From Muriicola jejuensis (GTDB taxonomy: Bacteria; Bacteroidota; Bacteroidia; Flavobacteriales; Flavobacteriaceae), in contig NZ_JAABOP010000001.1 of NCBI RefSeq assembly GCF_010671595.1, forward strand, positions 1,054,001 to 1,118,000: a stretch of DNA of 64,000 bases. Reading direction: 5' to 3'. Made by a program: the position numbers and the translations under genes. The notes beneath the pieces are model-generated. The model ran no database searches, was not told the origin of the DNA, and worked only from the letters and a program-made list of their open reading frames with translations. Below, piece after piece: positions 43,707 to 52,569 of this stretch (positions are counted from its first letter, which is position 1; the number at the start of each line of letters is the position of its first letter).

Positions 43707-45152
43707 TTATCCTACTGAGCCCTCCAGGCTGATCTCCAGTAATTTCTGAGCTTCCACGGCAAATTCCATGGGAAGTTTATTCAGTACTTCCTTGCTGAAC
43801 CCATTGACGATCAGGGCGATGGCCTTTTCGGTATCGATCCCCCTCTGGTTGCAGTAGAAGATCTGATCTTCCCCGATCTTGCTGGTGGTCGCCTCGTGTT
43901 CTACCTGTGCTGTTTTGTTCTTCGCCTCTATGTAGGGAAAGGTATGTGCCCCGCACTCGTTCCCCATCAGGAGGGAATCGCACTGGGAAAAGTTCCGGGC
44001 GTTCTCGGCCCTGCTGTTGATCTGTACAAGACCCCTGTAGCTGTTCTGGGATTTTCCGGCGGAGATCCCTTTTGAAATGATCGTACTCCTGGTGTTCTTT
44101 CCGAGATGGATCATCTTGGTACCCGTATCGGCCTGCTGAAAGTTGTTCGTGACCGCGATGGAGTAGAATTCCCCAATGGAATTATCCCCTTTCAGAATAC
44201 ATGAAGGATATTTCCAGGTGATAGCAGATCCGGTCTCCACCTGTGTCCATGAGATCTTTGCATTGCGCTCGCAAATGCCCCTCTTGGTCACAAAGTTGTA
44301 AACCCCGCCTTTTCCTTCCTTGTCTCCCGGGAACCAGTTCTGAACGGTGGAGTACTTGATCTCGGCATCGTCCAGGGCGATGAGTTCCACCACGGCAGCG
44401 TGCAATTGGTTCTCGTCCCTGGAGGGGGCTGTACATCCTTCGAGATAGCTCACATAGCTTCCCTTATCTGCTATGACCAGGGTCCGTTCGAACTGCCCGG
44501 TCCCAGCTTGATTGATTCTGAAATAGGTCGAGAGTTCCATGGGGCACCTCACCCCTTTCGGGATATAACAGAAAGATCCGTCTGAAAAGACCGCAGAATT
44601 CAGGGCCGCGTAAAAATTGTCCTTGGGAGGTACCACAGAACCGATGTATTTCCTGACCAGCTCAGGGTGTTCTTTGATAGCCTCAGAGATGGAACAAAAG
44701 ATGATCCCTTTCTCGGCTAGCGTCTTTTTGAAGGTAGTAGCTACGGAGACTGAATCCATAACGATATCCACCGCCACTCCAGCGAGTTTTTTCTGCTCGT
44801 CCAGGGAGATCCCCAGTCTTTTGAAGGTGTCGAGCAATTGCGGGTCTACTTCGTCCAGGCTGTTGTACTTGGGCTTTTTGTTTGGTGCCGAATAATAACT
44901 GATGTCCTGAAAATCTGGTTTCTTGTAGTGGATATTGGCCCACTCAGGCTCCACCATTTCCTTCCAGCCTTTGTAGGCTTCGAGTCTCCACAGGGTCATC
45001 CATTCGGGCTCTTCCTTCTTTTTGGAAAGGGCTATCACCACCTCCTCACTCAGTCCCTTGGGAAATGTGTCCGACTCTATGTCCGTATAGAAACCATATT
45101 CGTATTCTTTGGTCTCCAGTTCTTTCTTTAATTCTTCCTCAGTATATGCCAT
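43707..45152 (-). CDS. sufB: Fe-S cluster assembly protein SufB
   Basis: 481 residues from ATG 45152 ([10 protein letters not shown]); main scaffold on which the cluster is built. Blocks: [16 protein letters not shown] near the N-terminus, [53 protein letters not shown] and [21 protein letters not shown] near the C-terminus. The upstream open frame to 45194 overlaps the spacer to sufA and is not preferred. It is 17 bases downstream of the sufA stop. Confidence 0.96.
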   Translation of the reverse strand: MAYTEEELKKELETKEYEYGFYTDIESDTFPKGLSEEVVIALSKKKEEPEWMTLWRLEAYKGWKEMVEPEWANIHYKKPDFQDISYYSAPNKKPKYNSLDEVDPQLLDTFKRLGISLDEQKKLAGVAVDIVMDSVSVATTFKKTLAEKGIIFCSISEAIKEHPELVRKYIGSVVPPKDNFYAALNSAVFSDGSFCYIPKGVRCPMELSTYFRINQAGTGQFERTLVIADKGSYVSYLEGCTAPSRDENQLHAAVVELIALDDAEIKYSTVQNWFPGDKEGKGGVYNFVTKRGICERNAKISWTQVETGSAITWKYPSCILKGDNSIGEFYSIAVTNNFQQADTGTKMIHLGKNTRSTIISKGISAGKSQNSYRGLVQINSRAENARNFSQCDSLLMGNECGAHTFPYIEAKNKTAQVEHEATTSKIGEDQIFYCNQRGIDTEKAIALIVNGFSKEVLNKLPMEFAVEAQKLLEISLEGSVG

Positions 45153-45169
45153 ATGCTGTGTTCTTCTGA

Positions 45170-45499
45170 TTAAAGGGAGAAACTCTCTCCGCAACCGCAG
45201 GTACGCTGGGCGTTCGGATTGTTGAATACAAATCCCTTCCCGTTGAGTCCGCCCGAATATTCCAAGGTGGTTCCCACCAGGTAGAGAAAACTCTTTTTAT
45301 CGACGAGGATGCGCACGTCATTGTCCTCGAAGATCTTGTCGGTATCGTTGATCTGGTTGTCGAACCTGAGCTCATAGGACAGGCCGCTGCAACCTCCGCT
45401 CTTGACACCCACCCGCACGTAGTCTTTGGAGAGGTCGAATCCCTCCTCTGTCATAAGGGCGGTCACCTTTTTTTTAGCCGTTTCTGATACTTTGATCAT
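45170..45499 (-). CDS. sufA: SufA/HesB-type Fe-S carrier protein
   Basis: 109 residues from ATG 45499; A-type carrier that receives clusters and passes them on. The three conserved cysteines are in [15 protein letters not shown] (Cys37) and RTCGCGESF (Cys101 and Cys103). The frame is open to 45616, but the promoter (45528-45557) lies within that part, so the short form is right. First gene of the suf cluster. Confidence 0.95.
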   Translation of the reverse strand: MIKVSETAKKKVTALMTEEGFDLSKDYVRVGVKSGGCSGLSYELRFDNQINDTDKIFEDNDVRILVDKKSFLYLVGTTLEYSGGLNGKGFVFNNPNAQRTCGCGESFSL

Positions 45500-45527
45500 C
45501 TTAATTGGACTTATTCTAAATAGTTTA

Positions 45528-45557
45528 CAAATATACACTAAATGCGGGGGATTCAAA
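45528..45557 (-). promoter_or_regulatory. promoter of the suf operon
   Basis: TTTG (45554-45557), 18-base spacer, TATATTTG (45528-45535) on the minus strand: both elements exact. The leader to the sufA ATG is about 22 bases and contains the octamer TCTAAATA (plus strand 45515-45522), shared with the inverted repeat near the AraC gene. Confidence 0.65.
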
Positions 45558-45661
45558 CAGATCCTAACATTATAATAACATATATGAGGATCAGTCTTTT
45601 CTATGTTCCAGATCAAGAAAAACTAGAAGGAAGTAGAGGGTGTTTGGATGATAGGAAAAAG

Positions 45662-47005
45662 TTATTCTATCCGGATCATGATGAGATCGGTGCCGCCCCG
45701 GTTTTGAAGAGGAAACAGATCGGAACTTTTAGACTCTCCGACCACAAGGATGGCACCATCGGAGGTTTCCATGGTATCAAAGCCAAAATCGAGGTCCGTA
45801 CCCCCGAATGCCTGTGCCCATACCAGCGCTCCCCTGCTGTCGACCTTCAGGATCCAGAGGTCGTTCTCCCCCGCATTGGTATTGAGGTCCTGGTCACTGC
45901 TCCTAGAATTTCCCGCGATCACAAACCCTCCATCCCGGGTAGGGCGGATGGACTCCGCTGCGTCAAATCCCGAACCCCCATAGGTCCTTTCCCACAGCAA
46001 TTCTCCCTGTGCGTTGATCCGGATCACCCAGATATCGGATTCTCCGTGCGAGGCAGATACGTCTCCATCGCTGCTGATCGTACTGCCGGTGATCACATAT
46101 CCCCCGTCTTCGGTTTGGGCAATATCCTGGGCGATGTCTATGCCGGTTCCGCCATAGGAGTGTTCCCAGATCAATTCCCCGGCCTCGCTTACTTTCACCA
46201 CCCAGAAATCGTAGGATCCCCTGGGATCGGAGATATCGAAGTCATCGCTTTCGGAAAACCCGGCCATCACATATCCGCCGTCATGGGCCCTGGTTACGGC
46301 ATGGGCGCGGTCGTTGTTGGTCCCCCCGAAATAGGTCCTCCATTCAATCTCTCCCTGGGAGTTGAGTTTGGTCCCCCAGAATTCACCCACCCCGTGTCTG
46401 GTCAGGGAATAGGCCTTTTCCGTATACCCATCGGCCCGGGCTGAGGTTATATCCAGAAAACCTGCAAAGAAGAGTCCGCCTGTTTCAGTTTCCACCAGGT
46501 CATAGCTGTGGTCATGGCCCGAAAAGCCAAAACTCTTTTCCCAAAGAAGTGTACCCTGACGGTCGACCTTCAACACCCAATTGTCATGGAAGCCTTCGTT
46601 ATTGCTCGCATCCCCGTCATCACTCATGGCATAGCCCGTGATCGCGAAGCCCCCGTCAGAGGTCTGGATGACTGCCTGCCCCTGGTCGTCCTTAGAGCCT
46701 CCGTAGGTCCTGGACCACTCTACATTGCCATTCCGGTCGGTCTTGAGGAGCCAGTAGTCGTTGACATTGGCCGACTTATGTTGGAGGTCTCCATCTGTAC
46801 TATTGGAAAAACCGAGCACGGCAAATCCCCCATCATCTGTTTGGACCACAGAGCGTGGCGTATCGTCCCCTGAGCCTCCGAAAGAACGGATCCAGGCTAC
46901 CTCCCCTTTGAATTCGGGAAATTCCTCGACGGGATCAGACATCTGGTCATAGGAGCATCCCGAAAGGGCCAGGATCAAGCTGAGGTATCCTATATTTTTG
47001 CGCAT
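45662..47005 (-). CDS. lipoprotein with seven 57-residue propeller repeats
   Basis: 447 residues with a lipoprotein signal (MRKNIGYLSLILALSGC). Seven repeats of about 57 residues follow, each with the pattern W-x3-(Y/F)GG-x3-D, then a DGG(F/Y)x(I/V)xG strand, (S/T)xDxD, and (D/N)xWxxK. Examples are WSRTYGGSKDDQGQAVIQTS and TEDGGYVITGSTISSDGDVS. The third repeat has a ten-residue insertion. Seven repeats fit a closed seven-bladed beta-propeller on the outer surface or periplasm. Ligand unknown. It is eight bases downstream of the choice-of-anchor B gene. Confidence 0.8.
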   Translation of the reverse strand: MRKNIGYLSLILALSGCSYDQMSDPVEEFPEFKGEVAWIRSFGGSGDDTPRSVVQTDDGGFAVLGFSNSTDGDLQHKSANVNDYWLLKTDRNGNVEWSRTYGGSKDDQGQAVIQTSDGGFAITGYAMSDDGDASNNEGFHDNWVLKVDRQGTLLWEKSFGFSGHDHSYDLVETETGGLFFAGFLDITSARADGYTEKAYSLTRHGVGEFWGTKLNSQGEIEWRTYFGGTNNDRAHAVTRAHDGGYVMAGFSESDDFDISDPRGSYDFWVVKVSEAGELIWEHSYGGTGIDIAQDIAQTEDGGYVITGSTISSDGDVSASHGESDIWVIRINAQGELLWERTYGGSGFDAAESIRPTRDGGFVIAGNSRSSDQDLNTNAGENDLWILKVDSRGALVWAQAFGGTDLDFGFDTMETSDGAILVVGESKSSDLFPLQNRGGTDLIMIRIE

Positions 47006-47013
47006 GATGCTCG

Positions 47014-48270
47014 TTAGTTGGATGGGGCAATCACAAAGAAACCGGAATTGATGTCATTCAGGATGATCTTGCCACTCTGAAAGTAGGGATATACGCTCCA
47101 GACACCGTTGAAAGAGGCACTGTTGCCAGAGGGGAAACTGTCAAAATACCCCGTCTCGGTGATCGTCCCACCGGGGAGGTTGGTAATGTCGAGCATACGT
47201 ACCCCCGCCGTGTAGTTGGCGAGGTAATAGGTGTTCCCCTTCACATACCCATTGTGATCAATAGCCGATGTGGTCCCTGTATAAGTAGTGAGAAGTACCG
47301 GCGCATCCAGATCGAGCAGGTCAAAGACCAGGGTCCTGGAATTAAAGCCGAAATTGATCTCATCCAGTTCGTCCCCGAGGATAAAATACCGCTGGTCTTC
47401 CGTGAACCACCCCTGGTGGGTATAACCAATATTGGAATACTGTATGGTAGAAATCCCTGCAGGATTCTGCTTGTCTGTCACGTCCACGACCACTACTGCG
47501 TTCTCATTGGCCCCGATAAAGATCTCTCTCCCTGTATAATCAGGATCAGGACCTTGGTAGAGCACTACCTGGGCGTCATGGGAGTATCCGTTGTCGCCGT
47601 AACCCCCGGCAGCCGTCGGGTTCATGGGATCCTGTATGTCGATAAAATGTGCTCCTCCATTGTAAAGGTCTCCCCTGTCTGTCCCCACGGCATAGGCGTA
47701 GCCCGTTTCTTCGTTGATGACGAGATTATGAGAGTTTCCAAAACCTGTGTAGCGTGTATCTGCAGAGAAGGTAGCGGGGGTGTTGCTCACGGACAAGAGC
47801 TTGCGAAGGTCAAATACCTGCATGCCATGGCCCGCAGCTTCGGAACCGATAAACGCGTAGTCACCATATACCTTGATATCCCTCCAGGCACTGGAGGTGG
47901 TAGCTGTAAGCAGTTTACCCAGATAGACCAGGTTTTCCGTATCCGTGATCTCCACAAAGGCCGTACCGTTGTTCAGGCCAATCAGGGCGAATTCCCGGGA
48001 AGAGGCAGTGTCTGTCCACCCCCAGATATCATTCCCTGCGGTAGCGCCAAGGCTGCTCAGACTCAACCGTCCCAGCAGGTCGTATCCCTGGCAGGGATAA
48101 GCGCCGGCAAAGCCATTCTCACAGGGAATAAAATTGGTCCCCGGATCAACGGGGTCTTCCACTGGGGGATCATCAACGGGATCGATAACAACGAGGTCTG
48201 GTCCTGTATCATCATTTTTTGAACAGGCCAGAAAGATGAGTAAAATGAAAAAAGGGAGGGATCTTTTCAT
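47014..48270 (-). CDS. choice-of-anchor B family lipoprotein
   Basis: 418 residues from ATG 48270 with a lipoprotein signal (MKRSLPFFILLIFLAC) and an acidic linker rich in Asp/Pro. The body is an LVIVD-type propeller: EFALIGLNNGTAFVEITDTE, WRDIKVYGDYAFIGSEAAGH, GMQVFDLRKLL, YSHDAQVVLYQGPDPDYTGR and YYLANYTAGVRMLDITNLPG. Such proteins bind partners at the cell surface; the role is not known. The frame continues upstream to 48570, but that part is antisense to thiL. Forms a unit with the seven-repeat lipoprotein. Confidence 0.82.
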   Translation of the reverse strand: MKRSLPFFILLIFLACSKNDDTGPDLVVIDPVDDPPVEDPVDPGTNFIPCENGFAGAYPCQGYDLLGRLSLSSLGATAGNDIWGWTDTASSREFALIGLNNGTAFVEITDTENLVYLGKLLTATTSSAWRDIKVYGDYAFIGSEAAGHGMQVFDLRKLLSVSNTPATFSADTRYTGFGNSHNLVINEETGYAYAVGTDRGDLYNGGAHFIDIQDPMNPTAAGGYGDNGYSHDAQVVLYQGPDPDYTGREIFIGANENAVVVVDVTDKQNPAGISTIQYSNIGYTHQGWFTEDQRYFILGDELDEINFGFNSRTLVFDLLDLDAPVLLTTYTGTTSAIDHNGYVKGNTYYLANYTAGVRMLDITNLPGGTITETGYFDSFPSGNSASFNGVWSVYPYFQSGKIILNDINSGFFVIAPSN

Positions 48271-48333
48271 AGCAGTCTGATTTGGGAAGGTGTACTTTTT
48301 ATGGTAAAGATACGATTTCTGTAAGATCCTCCT

Positions 48334-48341
48334 TAATTTTG
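48334..48341 (+). promoter_or_regulatory. -7 box immediately before the thiL ATG
   Basis: TAATTTTG, exact TAnnTTTG, followed by CAGG and the ATG at 48346. The layout is the same as at hflX (35356). The transcript would have almost no leader. Confidence 0.45.
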
Positions 48342-48345
48342 CAGG

Positions 48346-49395
48346 ATGCTGGAAGACAAAGAACCTGAAAGAACATCCCTTGAAAAACTGGGCGAATTTG
48401 GCCTGATCGACCATCTCACCCGTACCTTTTCCCCAAAACAACCCTCCACGCTTCGTGCCGTGGGGGATGATGCAGCCGTTGTGAAATTCGGAGACAGGGC
48501 ATTGCTGGTGAGCACAGACCAGTTGGTAGAAGGCATCCACTTCGACCTCAGTTATATGCCCCTGAAACACCTTGGGTACAAATCGGTCGTGGTAAACCTC
48601 AGCGACATCTGCGCCATGAATGGTGTCCCTACCCAGATCACGGTGTCCATAGCGGTATCCAACCGCTTTCCCCTGGAAGCCCTGGAAGAACTCTATACCG
48701 GGATCAAACTGGCCTGTGATATCTACCAGGTGGACCTTGTGGGGGGCGACACCACCTCTTCCGACCGGGGGCTGTATCTCTCAGTCACGGCCATAGGGCA
48801 TGCGGCAGAAGAGGAGGTCACCTACCGAAGCGGGGCCAGACCCAATGACCTGCTGGTCGTTTCAGGCGACCTGGGCGGTGCCTTTATGGGGCTCAAAGTT
48901 CTACAGAGGGAAAAGGAGGTTTTCAAAGTGAATCCCAACAACCAACCCGATCTGGAACCCTACTCTTATATCATAGAAAGACAACTCAAGCCCGAAGCCC
49001 GGAAAGACATCGTCTCCCTGTTAAAGGAACTCGGGGTGAGACCCACTTCCATGATCGATATCAGTGACGGATTGTCTTCTGAGATCCTCCACCTGTGCGA
49101 TAAGAGCAAGGTAGGATGCAACGTCTATGAGGAGAAGATCCCGCTGGACCCTACCGTGATCTCCGCGTGTGAGGAATTTGTATTAGACAGTACGATGATC
49201 GCCCTGAGCGGTGGGGAAGATTACGAATTGCTCTTTACGATAGACCAGGACGACTACCCTAAAATAAAGGGCAACCCCAACCTTACTGTCGTGGGGCATA
49301 TGACAGAAGCAGATCGGGGCGCACACTTAATTACCAGGAATGAGGAAAGCATACCCTTGAAAGCCCAGGGTTGGAATTCCTTTGGGCAAGGATAG
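48346..49395 (+). CDS. thiL: thiamine-monophosphate kinase
   Basis: 349 residues; phosphorylates thiamine monophosphate to the diphosphate cofactor. LGEFGLIDHL at the N-terminus, AVGDDAAVVKFGDRALLVST (ATP/Mg), NLSDICAMNG, VDLVGGDTT, MIDISDGLSSEILHLC, and ALSGGEDYELLF are the conserved blocks in order. Length is slightly above the usual 320-350. It is divergent from the choice-of-anchor gene with 75 bases between starts. No thiamine riboswitch is seen. Confidence 0.95.
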   Translation: MLEDKEPERTSLEKLGEFGLIDHLTRTFSPKQPSTLRAVGDDAAVVKFGDRALLVSTDQLVEGIHFDLSYMPLKHLGYKSVVVNLSDICAMNGVPTQITVSIAVSNRFPLEALEELYTGIKLACDIYQVDLVGGDTTSSDRGLYLSVTAIGHAAEEEVTYRSGARPNDLLVVSGDLGGAFMGLKVLQREKEVFKVNPNNQPDLEPYSYIIERQLKPEARKDIVSLLKELGVRPTSMIDISDGLSSEILHLCDKSKVGCNVYEEKIPLDPTVISACEEFVLDSTMIALSGGEDYELLFTIDQDDYPKIKGNPNLTVVGHMTEADRGAHLITRNEESIPLKAQGWNSFGQG

Positions 49396-49396
49396 T

Positions 49397-49615
49397 TCAG
49401 GCTACTTGTTGTTCGCCTGCGTGTCTTTTTCGGTAAATGATCTCGAGGGTGTGGTTGATATCCTGTAACTCAGGGGTAAGTACGGATAAATTGCCACTGA
49501 CGTCCGTGGTCACTTCTTTACCACAGTGAACGCATTTGTATTCCTTGATGTGCTGGGTAACTTTCTTGGACACGGAGTAGTGGTGTCCAAAGATCTGGCA
49601 GAATATTTTTTTCAT
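49397..49615 (-). CDS. small zinc-ribbon protein, DUF1660-like
   Basis: 72 residues from ATG 49615 (MKKIFCQIFGHHYSVSKKV), then EYKCVHCGKEVTTDVSGN. One Cys-x5-His-like pair near the start and a CVHCGKE knuckle suggest a single zinc site, as in the short DUF1660 family. The stop is one base from the thiL stop, so the genes converge. Longer starts (49636, 49666) would add residues unlike the family. Confidence 0.65.
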   Translation of the reverse strand: MKKIFCQIFGHHYSVSKKVTQHIKEYKCVHCGKEVTTDVSGNLSVLTPELQDINHTLEIIYRKRHAGEQQVA

Positions 49616-49872
49616 GAAGTAGGTTATTAGTCGCATGGTCCGGTCGGGGGAACCTTCACCGTGCATTGTTACATTTCAGGTTTCAGCATTCATCACAAGG
49701 TTTCTCGTTAACATTTTAAAAAGGAACGCTTGCTGAGGAACATTTATTGAGTGACCCCCTGTTTTTTTCTCATTTTTTCGATGAACGTATTCCTTTCACC
49801 TATAAGTATTACGAGTTTTCTGTTTTTTCGGATCTCGTTTTTTCCAGTATCTTTCAACAATAACTCAATAGT

Positions 49873-51144
49873 ATGCGACAATTCCGGGAACTCCTGGTCA
49901 CGGCCTTTGCCCTATTCTCACTCTTCTTCGGGGCCGGGAACCTCATCCTGCCCCCCCTGCTGGGATTTAAGGCAGGTCCCGACTGGTGGCTGGTGGCCCT
50001 GGGGTTTGCCATTTCCGGCGTTTTAATAGCCATTTTAGGGATAAGGGCCCATGCGAGATTACAGGGCACTATCTTTGATTTTGGCTCAAAGGTTTCCCCC
50101 TTGTTCAGCCTGGTCTACTGCTATCTGGTCTACGCCATCGCCATCGGCCTGCCCTCCCCGAGGACCGCATCGGTCACACACGAAATGGCCATAGCCCCCT
50201 TCTTTGAGGTAGGCCCTCTGACCACCAGTTTTATCTATTTCGGGCTCGTCCTTATCTTCGCCCTCAACCGGAACAAGATCCTGGATATTATCGGGAAACT
50301 GATGACCCCTGCCATCCTGTTGATCCTGCTTTGCATTATGGGGGTGATCATCTTCACCAGTCCGTTCGAATTCGGGGAGCCCCTCATAATGTATCCCTTC
50401 AGCTATTCCATTTTAGAAGGGTACCAGACGTTCGATGCCATAGGGGCCGTAGTTGTAGGAGGGGTGATCATCGTCTCCATCAACCTGAAAAACAACAAGA
50501 CCTATGAGGAGAAACGCAAACTGATCGCCAATGCAGGGTGGCTGGCCGGCCTCACACTTTTACTGGTGTATGCCGGACTGATGTTATCGGCCGCGCTCAT
50601 GCAGTCGGATTTCGAAACGGATATCAGCAGGACCGCTCTCCTTCAGGGGATGAGCTACCTTGCCCTGGGCCCGACGGGAAGGGGCATCTTCTCCGTGCTG
50701 GTAGCCCTGGCCTGTTTCACCACTGCTGTGGGGATCGTGACCGGAACAGCAGATTTTGTGAAGTCGCGTTTCTCAAATTCACAGAGGGCCTACGTGCTCA
50801 CAGCAGCGATCGGCAGCCTGCTGGGAGTGCTCATGGGGCAACTGGAAGTGGGCTATATCATCGATGTGGCATTGCCCGCCCTGATGTTCATCTATCCCAT
50901 CACCATCGTCCTGATCATCCTCAACGTCCTTCCGGAACGCTGGGCCTCTGCAGGGGTATTTAAAAGCGTGGTCTGGGTGACCATACTTTTCAGCGTACCC
51001 GACTTCCTGCAGAGCCTGGATTTGGGGACGTACCTGAAAGCGGTCAATGCCCTAATTCCGCTAAGCGGAGTACAACTGGGCTGGGTGATCCCTGCCACAC
51101 TTACCTTTCTTGTTTTAAATGCCAGGAAGTTCTACTTCAAATAG
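49873..51144 (+). CDS. brnQ: branched-chain amino acid carrier protein (BrnQ/LivJ type)
   Basis: 423 residues, about twelve membrane segments, with the family signature at the N-terminus: LVTAFALFSLFFGAGNLILP, then LGFAISGVLIAILGIRA. Na+-coupled uptake of leucine, isoleucine and valine is the known role of BrnQ. Other blocks: SYLALGPTGRGIFSVLVALA and TTAVGIVTGTADFV. It stands alone and converges with the aminopeptidase gene. Confidence 0.92.
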   Translation: MRQFRELLVTAFALFSLFFGAGNLILPPLLGFKAGPDWWLVALGFAISGVLIAILGIRAHARLQGTIFDFGSKVSPLFSLVYCYLVYAIAIGLPSPRTASVTHEMAIAPFFEVGPLTTSFIYFGLVLIFALNRNKILDIIGKLMTPAILLILLCIMGVIIFTSPFEFGEPLIMYPFSYSILEGYQTFDAIGAVVVGGVIIVSINLKNNKTYEEKRKLIANAGWLAGLTLLLVYAGLMLSAALMQSDFETDISRTALLQGMSYLALGPTGRGIFSVLVALACFTTAVGIVTGTADFVKSRFSNSQRAYVLTAAIGSLLGVLMGQLEVGYIIDVALPALMFIYPITIVLIILNVLPERWASAGVFKSVVWVTILFSVPDFLQSLDLGTYLKAVNALIPLSGVQLGWVIPATLTFLVLNARKFYFK

Positions 51145-51168
51145 AGTTTTGCGAGAGTTTATGTGCTC

Positions 51169-52461
51169 CTAAGACCGCATGATATCTTCGATCTCCTCAG
51201 CCTCGATCGGGATATTTTTCATCAGGTTCACAGGCTCGCCTTTTTCCTGAATGACCACATCGTCCTCCAGCCGGATGCCGAATCCCTCGTCAGGGATGTA
51301 GATGCCCGGTTCAACCGTAAAGACCATATTTGCCTTCATCGGGGTTTTTATCGGCCCGTAATCATGAGTGTCCAGGCCTATATGGTGACTGGTCCCGTGC
51401 ATGAAGTATTTCTTGTAGGCGGGCCAGTTCTTGTTCTCGTTCTGCACATCGGCCTTGCTGAGTAAACCCAGACCGAGGAGTTCCGAGGTCATGATCTTCC
51501 CCACCTCTTTGTGGTATTCGGCCCACATCGTCCCGGGAACCAGCATCTTGGTAGCTTCATTTTTAACGCGGAGGACGGCTTCATACACTTCCCTTTGCCT
51601 TTTGGTGAATTTGCCGTTCACGGGAATGGTACGGGTCATGTCACTGGAGTAATTCGCGTATTCCGCACCTACATCGAGAAGAATAAGGTCACCGGTCTTG
51701 CATTGCTGATTGTTGACCACATAGTGCAACACGTTGGCATTGTTCCCGGAGGCAATGATGGGGGTATACGCAAACCCCCTGGAACGATTCCTTATAAATT
51801 CGTGGAGGAATTCCGCTTCGATCTCGTATTCCCAGACTCCAGGTTCAGTGAATTTGAGGACACGCCTGAATCCTTTTTCTGTGATATCGCAAGCCCTTTG
51901 CATGAGGTCTATTTCCTGTTTTTCCTTGACCCCCCTTATTTCCTGTAAAATGGGATTGCTCTTGGCCCAGCTGTGGGCGGGGAATTTTTCTTTGCACCTG
52001 CGGATAAAACGGTCCTCCCGTGTCTGGGTCTCCACGGATTGGCGGTAGTGCTCATTGGTGTTGAAATACACCGTATCGGCCTCCGTCATCAGATCGAAGA
52101 ATACCTTGTCAAAATCACTGAGCCACTGAACATTCTGGATCCCGCTAACGCCCGTGGCCTGTTCCTTTGAGAGCTTCTCCCCCTCCCAGACCGCTATGTG
52201 GTCATTGGTCTCTCTTACAAAGAGGATCTCCCTCTGTTCCTTGTTCAAGGCATCCGGGAATAACAAAAGGATGGTCTCTTCCTGGTCTGCACCACTCAGG
52301 TAGAAGATATCCCTGTGCTGCTGAAATGGCATGGTACTGTCTGCGCTAATGGGATAGATGTCATTGGAATTGAATATTGCCAGGCTCTTCGGTTTCATTT
52401 TTGCCATGAATTTCTCACGGCTCCGCACAAAGAGTTTTGGGTCTATAGGGTGATATTTCAT
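51169..52461 (-). CDS. pepP: aminopeptidase P family protein (Xaa-Pro aminopeptidase)
   Basis: 430 residues from ATG 52461. N-terminal AMP_N domain (FVRSREKFMAKMKPKSLAIF), then the creatinase/pita-bread fold with metal ligands in LLDVGAEYANYSSDMTRT (two Asp), HGTSHHIGLDTHDYG (His), VFTVEPGIYIP (Glu) and GIRLEDDVVIQ (Glu). It releases the first residue from peptides with proline in position two. The frame begins at TTG 52482, but that codon is inside the -7 box, so ATG 52461 is chosen. Confidence 0.93.
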   Translation of the reverse strand: MKYHPIDPKLFVRSREKFMAKMKPKSLAIFNSNDIYPISADSTMPFQQHRDIFYLSGADQEETILLLFPDALNKEQREILFVRETNDHIAVWEGEKLSKEQATGVSGIQNVQWLSDFDKVFFDLMTEADTVYFNTNEHYRQSVETQTREDRFIRRCKEKFPAHSWAKSNPILQEIRGVKEKQEIDLMQRACDITEKGFRRVLKFTEPGVWEYEIEAEFLHEFIRNRSRGFAYTPIIASGNNANVLHYVVNNQQCKTGDLILLDVGAEYANYSSDMTRTIPVNGKFTKRQREVYEAVLRVKNEATKMLVPGTMWAEYHKEVGKIMTSELLGLGLLSKADVQNENKNWPAYKKYFMHGTSHHIGLDTHDYGPIKTPMKANMVFTVEPGIYIPDEGFGIRLEDDVVIQEKGEPVNLMKNIPIEAEEIEDIMRS

Positions 52462-52479
52462 AGGGGTCTCATGTTTTTT

Positions 52480-52487
52480 CAAATGTA
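52480..52487 (-). promoter_or_regulatory. -7 box of pepP
   Basis: TACATTTG, exact TAnnTTTG, 18 bases before the pepP ATG (52461). A mini-ORF ATG-AGA-CCC-CTA-TGA (52473-52459) lies between and its stop overlaps the pepP start (ATGA). Confidence 0.45.
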
Positions 52488-52569
52488 GGTATTTACGAGG
52501 AATTCTTTTGAAGGTCGCTTGTCATAAGTCGGCCAAATTCATACCTTCCAAAAATCAAAGTTGACATCT

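Noticed and set aside
45500-45616. 39-residue N-terminal extension of SufA
   Set aside because: It contains the suf promoter, and family proteins start at MIKVSE.
45542-46444. 300-codon ORF opposite the seven-repeat lipoprotein
   Set aside because: It mirrors the repeats on the other strand and has no independent features.
47254-48222. 322-codon ORF opposite the choice-of-anchor B gene
   Set aside because: Antisense shadow; the sense protein has a lipoprotein signal and family blocks across the whole region.
48271-48570. 100-residue N-terminal extension of the choice-of-anchor B protein
   Set aside because: It is antisense to thiL, and a clean lipoprotein signal starts at 48270.
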